A stretch of 64,000 nucleotides of DNA from JAFAGX01 sp035624215 (GCA_035624215.1 DASPRY010000102.1:1-64000); one strand, 5' to 3'; counted from the stretch's first letter, positions 7,773 through 17,236 are shown. Notes: generated by a model not told the origin, from the sequence alone. Numbers and translations are program-made.

Positions 7773-9068
7773 TTACTGAACTGTGACGGTGACTGAAGCG
7801 GCAGAGCGGCCGTATTGGTTGGTGGTGTAGAGAGTGTAGGTGGTGGTTTGCGACGGAGTCACAGTCACGCTGTTGCCGCGCACGGCGCCAATCTGCGGAG
7901 AAATTATGTAGTACGAGGCTCCGCTGGCTTGCCAGTTCAGCGTGACGTTTGTACCCGAGCTCACGCTGGTTGAGCTCGCCGTGAAACTGGTAATTGTCGG
8001 TACTGATCCTTGTGGCACATTTGATGACGTGTAAATCGGAGTCATCTGCACTACTTCGAAGGCCGAGGCCGGGACTTGCGACAGGTTGTGGAGATCGTCA
8101 TTGTCCCAGCGATCGTCCGGGGCCCCGCTCAGATACATGGCGCTGCCGTTATCGGCCATGATTATTCCGTAGGTTTTCAAGGCGGTGAGGATCACCTGCA
8201 GGTTGGTCGAAAATCCTGAAATGTCGTAGCTGGCCTTCAGGCGCATGCGCATACCCATCGGCGCAGCCAACGAGTTGGACGAAGTTGCCGCCCAATGCGA
8301 GGCGGGAGGGATCATGGCCGCCTGGCTTTGCGGGAGCGTGAAGCGAATGGCGTGCTGAATCTTGCCGCTGGCCACTTCGTCGTAGCGCACCAGCCCGGCA
8401 AAAATGGATAGGCCGGCGGCGTCGGCGGAGGTCCATGTCCAGGGACGCTGCTCGTCGTTGAGAAGGTCCCAAACCGCGGCCGATCCGGCGTTCCAACTAC
8501 CGTCACTGTTGGGAAAAGAGCTGTACAGTTCGTAGAGGAAGCAGTTGCTGTTGTCAATGACGAGGACATGGCGGTCGCCATTGCCGGGATTGGGATAACC
8601 CTCGATGGGCGCATCAGCCGGGACGGGCATGGGGCCGGGATCGCTTTCGTCGCCGTAGGCCGTGAAATTGATATTTACCGAGCCCTGCGATCCACCCACG
8701 ACCACATAGGGAATACCCATGCTCGAGCCCTGGTAGAGACCCGAACCAAAATCCGGATGCAGGCCGATGTTGGGGCCAATGAAGTTGATGATGGCGTCAG
8801 AATTCGGATCGACGGTAGCACTTGAAATATCCTGATTCCAGGCATTGTCCGCAGGGAAGGGACGGAAGCCATTGAGGCTGGCGCCCTGTCCAGTGGAGAT
8901 GCCGCCGCATTGGGTTTGCGCGTTTGATCCGCTGTTCCCGTTATTGCCGCTTCCCGAGTTGCTTCCGGAGGTGGGGGTCGCGGACTGCGATCCGCCGCAA
9001 GCGGCAAGAGAAAGCAGCAAACAGAACGTAAGCGTCAGAGCGGTGGAGACCTTTAGTCGATTGAGCAT
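7773..9068 (-). CDS. Lipoprotein with a C-terminal Ig-like domain
   Basis: 431 aa. A lipoprotein signal peptide ends in LSLAAC, so the mature protein begins with a lipidated Cys near residue 24. A Ser/Gly/Asn-rich linker follows to about residue 55. A central domain of about 290 residues contains FPADNAWNQDIS, HVLVIDNSNCFLYEL and WDLLNDEQRPWTWTSADAAG; I recognise this as a recurring secreted-protein domain but cannot name a function. The last 80 residues (TSFTASSTSVSSGTNVTLNW ... TYTLY) form an Ig-like fold common in acidobacterial surface proteins. Probably outer-membrane or periplasm anchored. Confidence 0.75.
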   Translation of the reverse strand: MLNRLKVSTALTLTFCLLLSLAACGGSQSATPTSGSNSGSGNNGNSGSNAQTQCGGISTGQGASLNGFRPFPADNAWNQDISSATVDPNSDAIINFIGPNIGLHPDFGSGLYQGSSMGIPYVVVGGSQGSVNINFTAYGDESDPGPMPVPADAPIEGYPNPGNGDRHVLVIDNSNCFLYELYSSFPNSDGSWNAGSAAVWDLLNDEQRPWTWTSADAAGLSIFAGLVRYDEVASGKIQHAIRFTLPQSQAAMIPPASHWAATSSNSLAAPMGMRMRLKASYDISGFSTNLQVILTALKTYGIIMADNGSAMYLSGAPDDRWDNDDLHNLSQVPASAFEVVQMTPIYTSSNVPQGSVPTITSFTASSTSVSSGTNVTLNWQASGASYYIISPQIGAVRGNSVTVTPSQTTTYTLYTTNQYGRSAASVTVTVQ

Positions 9069-9260
9069 GGAGAAGTTGCTTCAGATATTGTCGCCGCTCT
9101 GCCTCTGCGCATCACAAAGCATGAGGACATTCGTCTCCAAGAACTTGTACATGTACGGGCGGGGGCGGAGCTTGGGACAGCGCTGATTGTTTCGTAGGGC
9201 GCGTGATTACAGGCTACAATTGCGATTGCGGTTTGATCGGAATGCCTTGTCTGGGTGCGG

Positions 9261-9281
9261 TTTATCAGGTCTTCTGATAAA
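9261..9281. promoter_or_regulatory. Perfect 8-bp hairpin in leader of the LssY-C gene
   Basis: TTTATCAG (9261-9268) and CTGATAAA (9274-9281) are perfect inverted repeats with a 5-nt loop, 59 bp before the ATG at 9340. With no T-run it is more likely an operator or mRNA leader structure than a terminator. Function is not known. Confidence 0.4.
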
Positions 9282-9339
9282 TCTAAATCAAGGCGGCAAT
9301 GGTATTGCCAGAGATGTATCAGCAGGTAGGAGACACGCC

Positions 9340-10545
9340 ATGAAACTTGCGAAGACGAAGACCATAATGATTGCGCTGATGTTGTGCATAGGCACGACTT
9401 TTTATCTGGTGAGCGGGCAGGCGCAAACCGCCCCGGGACAGGCAGCGCCCGCACAAGCGGCAGCGCAGGCTGCGGCAGCAACGCCGAGCGGTACGCATCG
9501 TGAGATCGAAGTGCCGGGAAGCAAGCAGTGGGTTGACACCAACATTGATCTGCGCGCCGGAGCCAAGGTGCGCTTTACGGCGACAGGGCAAATCACCTAT
9601 CCGGCCGACCAATCGTATGCGGGAAAATTGCGTACCGCAGGTACGTTCGGACCGGCGGGTCTGGAACGGAATTTTGCCGACCTGGTCCATCAGTATGCGG
9701 TGACGGATGCAGGCCACGGAGCGTTAATCGGCCGTGTGGGTTCTGCAGACTATGCCCAGGCGTTTTCCATCGGCGAAAGCAAGGAATATGACGTGCCGGT
9801 GGCGGGAAGGCTGTATGTCGGGCTCAATGAGAGTGAAAGCGACGCTTCAACGGCGCAAGGAAGTTTCCATGTCACCATCGAGGTTTTGCAAGAGGGCTCC
9901 GGCAGCGCCAATGCCGGTGGGCCTGCGGAAACATCTATCCCCGGTATCACAACCGATTTGCTGAATAAGATTCCGCGCCGCGTGAGCGACCCCAACGGCC
10001 GGCCCGGCGATATGGTAAACGTGTTAATCGTGGGGACAGACGATCAGGTGGTCAAGACATTCACGACTGCGGGATGGGTGAAGGTGGACAAGAGCGTAGA
10101 AGGTTCGATCCTGAACGCAGCGCTGGAGACTTTCGAGAAGAAAGACTACTTAACCATGCCGATGAGCACGCTGTACCTTTTCAACCGGCCGCAAGATTAC
10201 GGCTTTGCACACGCCGAGCCGGTCAAGGTGGCGATGTCGCGAAATCACTTACGCGTTTGGAAGTCCCCCTACGAGGTGGATGGCAGGCCGGTATGGTGTG
10301 TGGCGGCAACCCATGATATCGGCTTTGAACGCGACCAGCGCAACAACGGAGTGACCCACAAGATTGATCCGGCAATCGATGGCGAGCGCGAGTACGTGAA
10401 TGGCACGCTTTCGTCAACCGGACTGGTCGTACAGCGGGACCACGTTACACCACCCAATCCGCTGACCACGGCGAAAACCGCGACCGGCGGGGAGTTTCAC
10501 TCCGATGGACGCATCGTGGTGCTCATGCTCAAGAATGCGACATAG
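9340..10545 (+). CDS. Secreted lectin-like plus LssY C-terminal domain protein
   Basis: 401 aa from the ATG at 9340, chosen because AGGAG lies 7-8 bp upstream and a signal peptide (IMIALMLCIGTTFYLVSGQA) follows directly; the frame is open further upstream but lacks these signs. After an Ala/Gln/Pro-rich linker, residues about 55-185 (EIEVPGSKQWVDTNIDLRAG ... LYVGLNES) look like the beta-sandwich of PA-IL-type lectins, with an FxxxGQI-type strand. Residues about 205-400 match the LssY C-terminal domain (VNVLIVGTDDQV, GWVKVDK, RNHLRVW, ATHDIGFE, KIDPAIDGERE). The combination suggests a secreted carbohydrate-binding protein. Substrate unknown. Confidence 0.75.
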   Translation: MKLAKTKTIMIALMLCIGTTFYLVSGQAQTAPGQAAPAQAAAQAAAATPSGTHREIEVPGSKQWVDTNIDLRAGAKVRFTATGQITYPADQSYAGKLRTAGTFGPAGLERNFADLVHQYAVTDAGHGALIGRVGSADYAQAFSIGESKEYDVPVAGRLYVGLNESESDASTAQGSFHVTIEVLQEGSGSANAGGPAETSIPGITTDLLNKIPRRVSDPNGRPGDMVNVLIVGTDDQVVKTFTTAGWVKVDKSVEGSILNAALETFEKKDYLTMPMSTLYLFNRPQDYGFAHAEPVKVAMSRNHLRVWKSPYEVDGRPVWCVAATHDIGFERDQRNNGVTHKIDPAIDGEREYVNGTLSSTGLVVQRDHVTPPNPLTTAKTATGGEFHSDGRIVVLMLKNAT

Positions 10546-10578
10546 GGCGGGTCCGAAGATAAATTTTCGGGATGACGG

Positions 10579-11595
10579 TCAGCTACCTGGTGACTGATTC
10601 TCGATCCGCTCCAAAAAAAGACGAAGTTCGTCCGCTAGAGGGCGAGAGAAAGCCAGAGCTGCTCCGGTTTGTGGGTGCTGGAACTCGAAGGCAGCGGCGT
10701 GCAGAAAATTTCGCGACAGAGAAGTCGTAGAGTCATTCCTGGCTCGAAGCTCTCGCGGCGCGCCGTAAAGTGTATCGCCCACCACGGGATGCCCGAGAGA
10801 GGCCAGGTGCACGCGAATCTGATGGGTGCGCCCGGTATCGATTTTCACTTCCAGTAAAGTAAACTTGCCGTATTTTGAGTCGATACGCTTTTTCACGCTG
10901 TAATGCGAAACCGCTTCACGCCCGGCGGAGCGGCGGGTGGTCATCCGCGTCCGCCTCACCCGGTCACGGCTGATACTGCTGCTGATTGTCCCGCTATCCT
11001 GCCTGATCCAGCCATGTACGAGAGCAATGTAAGTTTTCTTTACTTGGCGGCGGGCAAACTGCGAGGCCAGCCTGCGATGGGACTGGTCATTCTTGGCGAC
11101 AACGATCAGGCCGCTGGTGGCTTTGTCGAGTCGATGTACGATGCCGGGCCGTAGCTCCCCTCCGACGGATGACAACTGGCGGAAGCGGTGCAGCAAAGCG
11201 TTTACCAGGGTGCCTCGGTTGCGCTCGTCGTCGGTGGCGCCGGCGCCGGCATGCACCATCATTCCCGCGGGCTTGTTGATCACGGCAAGATCGTCGTCTT
11301 CGTAGACGATGTCGAGCGGGATCTCCTCGGGGATGGCGCGAAGCGGAGGCCTTTGTAGTTCACCCAGGATCGCAATTCGTTCGTTGCCGCGCAAGCGCAT
11401 GGAGGCTTTGGCAGGCTTGTTCTCCACCAGGACCTTTTGCTGTTCAATTAATTGTTGAATGCGCGCGCGGCTCGTGTCCGGCAGTTGGCGAACGAGAAAT
11501 TGGTCCAGGCGCTGACCAGCGTCGTCGGTGGTGGCCGCAAACGAAAGTGGCGGGCGGTCAGTCACACGGTGCAGTACACCAAAAAAGCATGTCAC
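10579..11595 (-). CDS. rluD: RluA/RluD-family 23S rRNA pseudouridine synthase
   Basis: 338 aa. An N-terminal S4 RNA-binding domain (AGQRLDQFLVRQLPD ... RIQQLIEQQKV) is followed by the pseudouridine synthase domain. The catalytic motif GIVHRLDKATSG places the active aspartate at residue 157, with the substrate-binding DTGRTHQIRVHL block downstream. Length and domain order fit RluD, which modifies 23S rRNA helix 69, but RluA-family specificity cannot be settled by sequence inspection. The start at 11595 has GGAG upstream and lies inside a dispersed repeat copy; a GTG near 11565 is an alternative. It is downstream of lgt on the same strand. Confidence 0.85.
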   Translation of the reverse strand: MTCFFGVLHRVTDRPPLSFAATTDDAGQRLDQFLVRQLPDTSRARIQQLIEQQKVLVENKPAKASMRLRGNERIAILGELQRPPLRAIPEEIPLDIVYEDDDLAVINKPAGMMVHAGAGATDDERNRGTLVNALLHRFRQLSSVGGELRPGIVHRLDKATSGLIVVAKNDQSHRRLASQFARRQVKKTYIALVHGWIRQDSGTISSSISRDRVRRTRMTTRRSAGREAVSHYSVKKRIDSKYGKFTLLEVKIDTGRTHQIRVHLASLGHPVVGDTLYGAPRELRARNDSTTSLSRNFLHAAAFEFQHPQTGAALAFSRPLADELRLFLERIENQSPGS

Positions 11596-11737
11596 TCCGA
11601 ACAGAGCGTAAGCTCTGGAGAAATCTTACGACAGCTTGCTGTGTGCCATGACGGCTAAGGGAACGACCCTAACACTGCGTTGGCAGTTCCCGTTGACTTA
11701 AGATCCTTCGCGGGCTTACGCCCGCATCAAGATGACA
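11591..11737. repeat. Pair of inverted dispersed REP-like elements
   Basis: The rluD-lgt gap holds two halves of the dispersed element in opposite orientation: GTCACTCCGAACAGAG at 11591 and AGATCCTTCGCGGGCTTACG at 11701, the latter ending with GATGACA at 11737. The second copy has a GCGGGC..GCCCGC palindromic core. The left copy overlaps the first codons of rluD. Confidence 0.5.
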
Positions 11738-11768
11738 TAGCTTGTGAAGAAGATAAATGAAGGATGAC

Positions 11769-12572
11769 TCACCGTGCGGCCTGCGCGGGCATGGTTTTCA
11801 GCCCGGGGCGCAGCCACCAGATCAGCCCGCCGGTAAGCACCAGTCCGATGGCAATGAGTTGCGTGCCGGTCATGATTCCGCCAAACACCGATCCGCGGCC
11901 GGGATCGTCGCGGATAAATTCAAGAAAGTATCGGGCTACTCCGTAGAGAAACAAGTAGGCGCCGAAGACCTGCCCGTCGAACTTCTTGCGCTTGAGCAGC
12001 CACATGAGAATGAAAAAATTCGCCAGCTCGACGGCGGATTCGAAAAGCTGACTAGGCTCAAGCGGCACACCGAGAGGCGTGCCGACCCAGGCTTGCGCCA
12101 GAGGGTTTTTGAAAGTTACACCCCAGAAATGGGTGGTGGGCTTGCCATAGCAGCAACCGGCGGCGAAACATCCGAGGCGGCCGATGGCGTGTCCGAGGGC
12201 CAAACCCGGCGAGAAAGCATCGCAAGTGCGCAACGCGGGCATGTGATTTTTGCGGATGTACCACGCAGCCGCTACGAAGGCGGCAATCAGGCCTCCGGAG
12301 AAAACGCCGCCTGCCTGCAAAGTGGCAAAGCTGAAAATCTCGCGGGGATGGGCTGTGTAGTAACTCCAATCGTTGACAATGTAAAGAATCTTAGCGCCGA
12401 CAATTCCGCTCAGCACGACCAGAATGCCGAAGTTCCAGGCGTGCTCGGGATTGATACCTTGCTTTTCAGAATTGCGCACACTGATCCAGAGCCCAGTCAG
12501 GACCCCGATCGACACCAGTAGGCCATAAGTAGGAAGGCTGAAATTCCCAATGTGAAAAAGTCGCGGAAACAC
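11769..12572 (-). CDS. lgt: Prolipoprotein diacylglyceryl transferase
   Basis: 267 aa integral membrane enzyme with seven hydrophobic segments. It transfers diacylglycerol from phosphatidylglycerol to the lipobox cysteine of preprolipoproteins. The family signature is visible as GHAIGRLGCFAAGCCYG (Arg and Gly of the active-site region), with HIGNFSLPTYGLL at the N-terminus and the conserved EPSQLFES and FLEFIRDD blocks. The window encodes at least two lipoprotein substrates (7773 and the efflux channel at 18517). The gene lies between rluD and the 6S-like RNA on the same strand. Confidence 0.95.
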   Translation of the reverse strand: MFPRLFHIGNFSLPTYGLLVSIGVLTGLWISVRNSEKQGINPEHAWNFGILVVLSGIVGAKILYIVNDWSYYTAHPREIFSFATLQAGGVFSGGLIAAFVAAAWYIRKNHMPALRTCDAFSPGLALGHAIGRLGCFAAGCCYGKPTTHFWGVTFKNPLAQAWVGTPLGVPLEPSQLFESAVELANFFILMWLLKRKKFDGQVFGAYLFLYGVARYFLEFIRDDPGRGSVFGGIMTGTQLIAIGLVLTGGLIWWLRPGLKTMPAQAAR

Positions 12573-12654
12573 TGATCAGTTAGATGCCAAGGAATGGCAA
12601 AGGGAAGTTTACCACGTGCCAAAGAACAAGCCGACCCACGGGGCCGTGTGGCGG

Positions 12655-12790
12655 GCCGAGAATGAACCGTCGTAAGACGTGTGGGAACCCGCCGCGACCC
12701 TTTAGGCGTCTCCGCGTGGCGGAGCATGGCACACCGGATCGTTACGAGTCGGGCCCCCGTTCATTCAGGTGTTGGTTCAAAAATCGGTTA
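12655..12790 (-). ncRNA. ssrS: Structured RNA, candidate 6S RNA
   Basis: Downstream of zapA on the same strand, the minus-strand transcript can form nested stems: GAATGAAC (12759-12766) with GTTCATTC (12660-12667), TCGTAA with TTACGA, GTGTG with CACAC, and an apical CTCCGC-CAC-GCGGAG hairpin. The stretch GGAGACGCCTAAA followed by GCGGCGGGTTCCCAC closely resembles the conserved 3' side of 6S RNA, and the asymmetric unpaired centre suits its RNA-polymerase-mimicking bubble. zapA-ssrS adjacency is known in many bacteria. Odd points: the closed structure is only about 107 nt, shorter than the usual 180, and the ends are uncertain. A possible GC-rich terminator (CACGGCCCCGTG) lies just downstream at about 12635-12650. 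Confidence 0.55.
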
Positions 12791-13006
12791 CCACCATCAC
12801 CAACGTAGCAGGCCGGCTTTCAATTCGGATGCTAGGCAAAAATGCGCCGATTCGCAAGAGGGGTGGCACAAATAGTTGGTAATCGGCTTGCCAGCAACTT
12901 TGGTAAGCGAGTTATTGCGCGGGGGATTGAGTGCGGAGGGTAGTCTCTTGTGCACGCAGCCCAGCAAGACAGGAAAGATAAAACCAGAACTGTTGTGGCG
13001 CGCACT

Positions 13007-13342
13007 CTAGCCCGCCTTAAGCCGCTCCTGAAGAATTTCGTCGAGTGCATTGGAGAGATTGCTGGCGCGTTTGAGGTAATCCACGGTGCTATCGGCCTGG
13101 TTACGCTTCAAGAGATGGTATTCATCGGCGATATTCAATGCCGCGAGCACGGCCACGCGAATCGTATCAACGGTACGAGTCTGCGCGGCGACGGCGCGCA
13201 TTTTGGCGTCCACATACTCGGCCAGTTTCAGGATGTATTGCGGGTCGGAGCCGCGAAGGTTATAGGCTTGATCGAAAATCTCGACGCGTACGCTACTTTC
13301 GCTCCGCTCGTGCGGCGCAGGCTGCTTTGGGGGCGCTGCCAT
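13007..13342 (-). CDS. zapA: Cell division protein ZapA
   Basis: 111 aa from the ATG at 13342, chosen because AGGAG lies about 10 bp upstream; a GTG at 13381 would add 13 residues. The ZapA signature is clear: VRVEIFDQAYNLRGSDPQYILKLAEYVDAKM, then DTIRVAVLAALNIADEYHLL and a C-terminal coiled coil. ZapA binds and bundles FtsZ filaments at the division site. The ZapB-like coiled-coil gene is immediately upstream, so the two form an operon. Confidence 0.9.
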   Translation of the reverse strand: MAAPPKQPAPHERSESSVRVEIFDQAYNLRGSDPQYILKLAEYVDAKMRAVAAQTRTVDTIRVAVLAALNIADEYHLLKRNQADSTVDYLKRASNLSNALDEILQERLKAG

Positions 13343-13390
13343 CGCTGGGCTGCTCCTGTAGGCAAGGATCCTTGGTGGCACTGCGGCCGC

Positions 13391-13684
13391 TCAGGATGCT
13401 GCCTGTTGTTCGGTCAGATTATCGATACGCTCCAACATCTTTTCGACCCGGCCGCGGACTTCCTCGCGGTCACGTCGCAACTGGATCATTTCGCGGCGCA
13501 AGGCATCGAGCTCATCCTCGCGCTGTTCCAATTGTTCGCGCAGGCGTTTGGCATCGCGCTCGGCGATGGCGCGCGCCTCCTGCGCGGCCCTGTATAACTC
13601 AATCGTGCGGTACACCTTCTGCTCGAGCACCTGAAAGTCATCGGCTGGAACCTGAGCAGATTCTTCCGCCATTTTGACAGACAT
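13391..13684 (-). CDS. ZapB-like coiled-coil cell division protein
   Basis: 97 aa, almost wholly a charged heptad coiled coil (AQEARAIAERDAKRLREQLE ... RREMIQLRRDREEVRGRVEK). The size, the coiled coil and its position directly before zapA suggest a ZapB-like partner of ZapA. Sequence similarity is low-complexity, so the name is an inference. An AGGAAAG ribosome-binding site precedes the ATG, and a TATACT -10-like hexamer lies at 13716-13721 on the minus strand. Confidence 0.65.
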   Translation of the reverse strand: MSVKMAEESAQVPADDFQVLEQKVYRTIELYRAAQEARAIAERDAKRLREQLEQREDELDALRREMIQLRRDREEVRGRVEKMLERIDNLTEQQAAS

Positions 13685-14007
13685 GGTTCGCTTTCCTGGG
13701 AATTGGGTTGAGGGCAGTATAACGCAGATGAGCGTGGAAATCGGCCCTCATGAATGTGCAACAGCCGGTTCCTCGGTTGCTAGCGGCATCGGCAAGTCGA
13801 GGAGCTTCTCTCAGAACCAGAAATCTACGAGCGTTGCCCGGTATAAAGTTTGCATCTCGATCTAAGTGACTGAATCAAATACCATATTGCTGGCTGGCTG
13901 CGACGGATTCAGGGCCAAGTTCGGATCGATCGGTTACTCGCATCCTGTTAAGTTATCCGCACTGATAGGGGCAGAAGCGGAGGTTTTTCTGAGCCTCCGA
14001 CGCATTT
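13685..14007. other. Intergenic region between zapB-like and RND genes
   Basis: About 320 bp without a convincing gene. It holds the leader of the divergent zapB-like gene (TATACT on the minus strand, 13716-13721). Just before the efflux gene is a CGGAGG (13978-13983) / CCTCCG (13994-13999) hairpin that could hide an upstream purine-rich stretch. No regulator gene, tRNA or repeat is seen. Confidence 0.4.
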
Positions 14008-17000
14008 ATGTGGATTGTCCGATTAGCCTTAAGGCGTCCTTATACTTTTGTCGTTGTTGCACTGTTGCTGCTGATCTTAGGGCCAATCGTAATTCTGCGC
14101 ACACCCACCGATATTTTTCCCAACATTGATATTCCGGTGGTCAGCGTTCTTTGGACTTACGACGGCTTCGATGCTGAGCAGATGGCAAACCGCATCGTGA
14201 GCCTGACCGAGCGCGCTTTGACCACCACCGTCGACAATATCCAGCACATCGAATCGCAATCGCTGCCCGGCAAGGCCGTGGTCAAAGTTTTCTTCCAGCC
14301 GAATGCGAGTATTGAGCGGGCCATTGCGCAGGTGACCGCGATTTCGCAGACGCAACTGCGGCAATTGCCGCCGGGCACGACGCCACCTCTGGTTATCAGC
14401 TATAACGCCTCGAGCGTGCCGATTCTGCAACTTGCGCTCTCGGGGAAGACGCTTTCTGAACAGCAATTGTTCGATTATGGCACGAACTTCATCCGCACCC
14501 GTTTAATCACGGTGCGAGGAGTTGGGATTCCGTGGCCTTATGGCGGCAAAATCCGGCAGGTGCAAGTTGACCTTAATACGACAGCGTTACAATCGAAAGG
14601 ATTGTCGCCACTGGATGTGGTGAATGCCATCAGCGCGCAAAACATCATTCTGCCCTCGGGCACCTCGAAGATCGGGCAGTTCGAGTACAACGTCGATATC
14701 AACAGCGCGCCAGAAACCATCCAGGAACTAAATCAAATTCCCGTCAAAACGGTCGGGAACACGACCATTTACGTACGTGACGTCGCGTGGGTGCGCGATG
14801 GCTTTCCCCCGCAAACCAACATCGCGCGAGTCAACGGCCAACGGTCGGCTCTGTTGACGGTGCTGAAAACCGGCAATGCTTCGACGCTGGACATCGTTTC
14901 CGGAATCAAGTCTCTGCTGCCGACGATTAAGGCGGGTTTGCCGCCGGAGCTGCAGATCAAGCCCCTTGCGGATCAGTCGTTGTTCGTGCGCGCTTCGATC
15001 GATGGGGTGGTGAAGGAAGCCACCATTGCAGCCTGCCTCACCGGTTTGATGATCCTAATCTTCCTAGGAAGTTGGCGCAGCACGGTGATCATCGCGGTCT
15101 CCATTCCTTTGTCCATCCTGACTTCGATCATTGTGCTGAGCGCGCTGGGCGAGACCATCAACATCATGACGCTGGGAGGCCTGGCGCTGGCAGTAGGGAT
15201 TCTGGTCGATGACGCGACCGTAGAAATCGAGAACATCAACCGCAATTTGGCGCAGGGCAAGGAAGTCGAACACGCGATTCTGGATGGCGCGCAGCAGATA
15301 GCAGTGCCGGCGTTTGTTTCCACGCTCTGCATTTGCATTGTGTTCGTGCCGATGTTCTTCCTGACCGGGGTTGCGCGCTATCTTTTCGTGCCGTTGGCCG
15401 AAGCCGTAGTGTTCGCGATGCTGGCCTCTTACCTGTTGTCGCGAACGCTAGTGCCGACCATGGCTAAATACCTGTTGCGCGGGCACGAGGTCGAAGCGCA
15501 CGCGGCGGCCCACAGCAAGAATCCGCTGGTCCACTGGCAGATTCGCTTTGAGGAAGCGTTTGAGCGGTTTCGCGATCGCTATCACGAACTGTTGCAGCAG
15601 TGCTTGCAGCAGCGGCGGGCGTTTCTGCTGGCATTTCTGGCAATTTGCGTGGCTTCTCTGGTGATTCTGACTCCGTGGCTGGGGCAGGATTTCTTTCCCA
15701 GCGTGGACAGCGGTCAATTCAAACTACATCTGCGGGCACGGACCGGAACGCGCATTGAGGAGACGGCGCGCTTGTCTGATCTGGTTGAGCAATCGGTACG
15801 GCAGCAGATTCCTCCCGACCAACTGGATACGATCATTGACAACATCGGTTTGCCCTATAGCAGCATCAATCTTTCCTACAGCACGTCGGCCCCGGTGGGC
15901 CCTGCGGATGCGGACATTCTGGTGAGTTTGAAGAAGGACCACGCTCCGACTGCGCAATATGTCCATGATCTGCGATTCAAGCTGGCCAGCGAATTCCCGG
16001 GAACAACGTTTTCGTTTCTGCCGGCCGACATCGTCAGCCAGATTCTGAATTTCGGATTGCCCTCGCCAATTGATATCCAGGTCGTAGGAAATAATCTGAG
16101 GGCGAACCGCGAATTCGCCAATCAATTGCTGGCACGCGTCCGGCAGATACCTGGCGCGGTGGATCTGCGGGTCCAGCAGCCTTTCGATCAGCCGTACTTG
16201 CATGTGAATGTGGATCGCACGAAGGCTGAGCAGGTTGGTTACACGGAGCGTGACGTCGCCAATAATCTGCTTATTTCACTCAGCGGCAGTTTTCAGACGA
16301 CGCCGGAATTCTGGCTGGACACAAAGAATGGAGTCGAGTACAGCATTGCCACGCAGACGCCGCAATATCGAATTCAGTCGATTCAGGACCTGCAGAATGT
16401 GCCGGTGACCAGCACCAACAACGCTCCGCCCCAGATTCTGACCAGCATTGCTTCGATCGACCGCGGGGTTGGAATGGCGACGGTTTCGCACTACAACATC
16501 GCTCCGGTCATCGATATTTACGGCTCGGTGCAAGGGCGCGATCTGGGAGCGGTGGCTCGGGAAATCAATCGAATTGTGGTGAATGCCAAAGGACTCGCCC
16601 CTCGGGGGACGGAAGTAATTGTGCGCGGCCAGATCGAGACCATGAGGACTTCCTACATCGGCCTGCTGGGCGGCCTGGTGTTTTCAATCCTGCTGGTTTA
16701 CCTGCTGATTGTGGTGAATTTTCAGTCCTGGCTGGATCCGTTCATCATTATTTCCGCTTTGCCCGCAGCTTTGTCGGGCATTGCGTGGATCTTGTTCATC
16801 ACTCATACCACCTTGAGTGTTCCGGCGCTGACCGGTTCCATTATGTGCATGGGAGTGGCGACAGCCAATAGCATTCTGGTTGTGAGCTTCGCCAAGGAAC
16901 AGATGGCGGAAGGGCGCGATGCGGTGGTGGCGGCGCTAAATGCGGGGTTCACGCGCTTCCGGCCTGTCATCATGACTGCTTTGGCCATGATCATTGGAAT

Positions 17001-17172
17001 GGTCCCTATGGCTCTCGGCCTGGGAGAAGGTGGAGAGCAAAATGCGCCGCTGGGCAGAGCAGTAATTGGCGGGCTACTCCTGGCCACAGTGGCAACTTTG
17101 TTCTTTGTTCCGGTGTTTTTCAGTCTGCTGCACAGGCGAAGCGGAGCTGAGCGGCAACTTGCGAAACACTGA
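14008..17172 (+). CDS. RND efflux pump inner-membrane transporter
   Basis: 1054 aa, the usual length for hydrophobe/amphiphile-efflux RND pumps. It has 12 predicted membrane helices, with large periplasmic porter loops after helices 1 and 7. The first helix follows MWIVRLALRRPYTF and leads into the TPTDIFPNIDIPVVSV block. The proton-relay aspartate pair is visible in VGILVDDATVEIENINR, so it should be active with proton antiport. It is the first gene of an operon with the adaptor at 17237 and outer channel at 18517. Substrates cannot be told by inspection. No good ribosome-binding site precedes the ATG, but the frame fits the family's N-terminus. Confidence 0.95.
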   Translation: MWIVRLALRRPYTFVVVALLLLILGPIVILRTPTDIFPNIDIPVVSVLWTYDGFDAEQMANRIVSLTERALTTTVDNIQHIESQSLPGKAVVKVFFQPNASIERAIAQVTAISQTQLRQLPPGTTPPLVISYNASSVPILQLALSGKTLSEQQLFDYGTNFIRTRLITVRGVGIPWPYGGKIRQVQVDLNTTALQSKGLSPLDVVNAISAQNIILPSGTSKIGQFEYNVDINSAPETIQELNQIPVKTVGNTTIYVRDVAWVRDGFPPQTNIARVNGQRSALLTVLKTGNASTLDIVSGIKSLLPTIKAGLPPELQIKPLADQSLFVRASIDGVVKEATIAACLTGLMILIFLGSWRSTVIIAVSIPLSILTSIIVLSALGETINIMTLGGLALAVGILVDDATVEIENINRNLAQGKEVEHAILDGAQQIAVPAFVSTLCICIVFVPMFFLTGVARYLFVPLAEAVVFAMLASYLLSRTLVPTMAKYLLRGHEVEAHAAAHSKNPLVHWQIRFEEAFERFRDRYHELLQQCLQQRRAFLLAFLAICVASLVILTPWLGQDFFPSVDSGQFKLHLRARTGTRIEETARLSDLVEQSVRQQIPPDQLDTIIDNIGLPYSSINLSYSTSAPVGPADADILVSLKKDHAPTAQYVHDLRFKLASEFPGTTFSFLPADIVSQILNFGLPSPIDIQVVGNNLRANREFANQLLARVRQIPGAVDLRVQQPFDQPYLHVNVDRTKAEQVGYTERDVANNLLISLSGSFQTTPEFWLDTKNGVEYSIATQTPQYRIQSIQDLQNVPVTSTNNAPPQILTSIASIDRGVGMATVSHYNIAPVIDIYGSVQGRDLGAVAREINRIVVNAKGLAPRGTEVIVRGQIETMRTSYIGLLGGLVFSILLVYLLIVVNFQSWLDPFIIISALPAALSGIAWILFITHTTLSVPALTGSIMCMGVATANSILVVSFAKEQMAEGRDAVVAALNAGFTRFRPVIMTALAMIIGMVPMALGLGEGGEQNAPLGRAVIGGLLLATVATLFFVPVFFSLLHRRSGAERQLAKH

Positions 17173-17236
17173 TGTTTGAGGGTGGAATCACTGTAAAGTT
17201 CAAGATCATCTATGTATGCTTTCAGGGAAGGAGTTC

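Noticed and set aside
12655..12790. Signal recognition particle (4.5S) RNA
   Set aside because: The conserved GGAAGGAAGCA-type loop is absent; the zapA context and GCCTAAA motif fit 6S RNA better.
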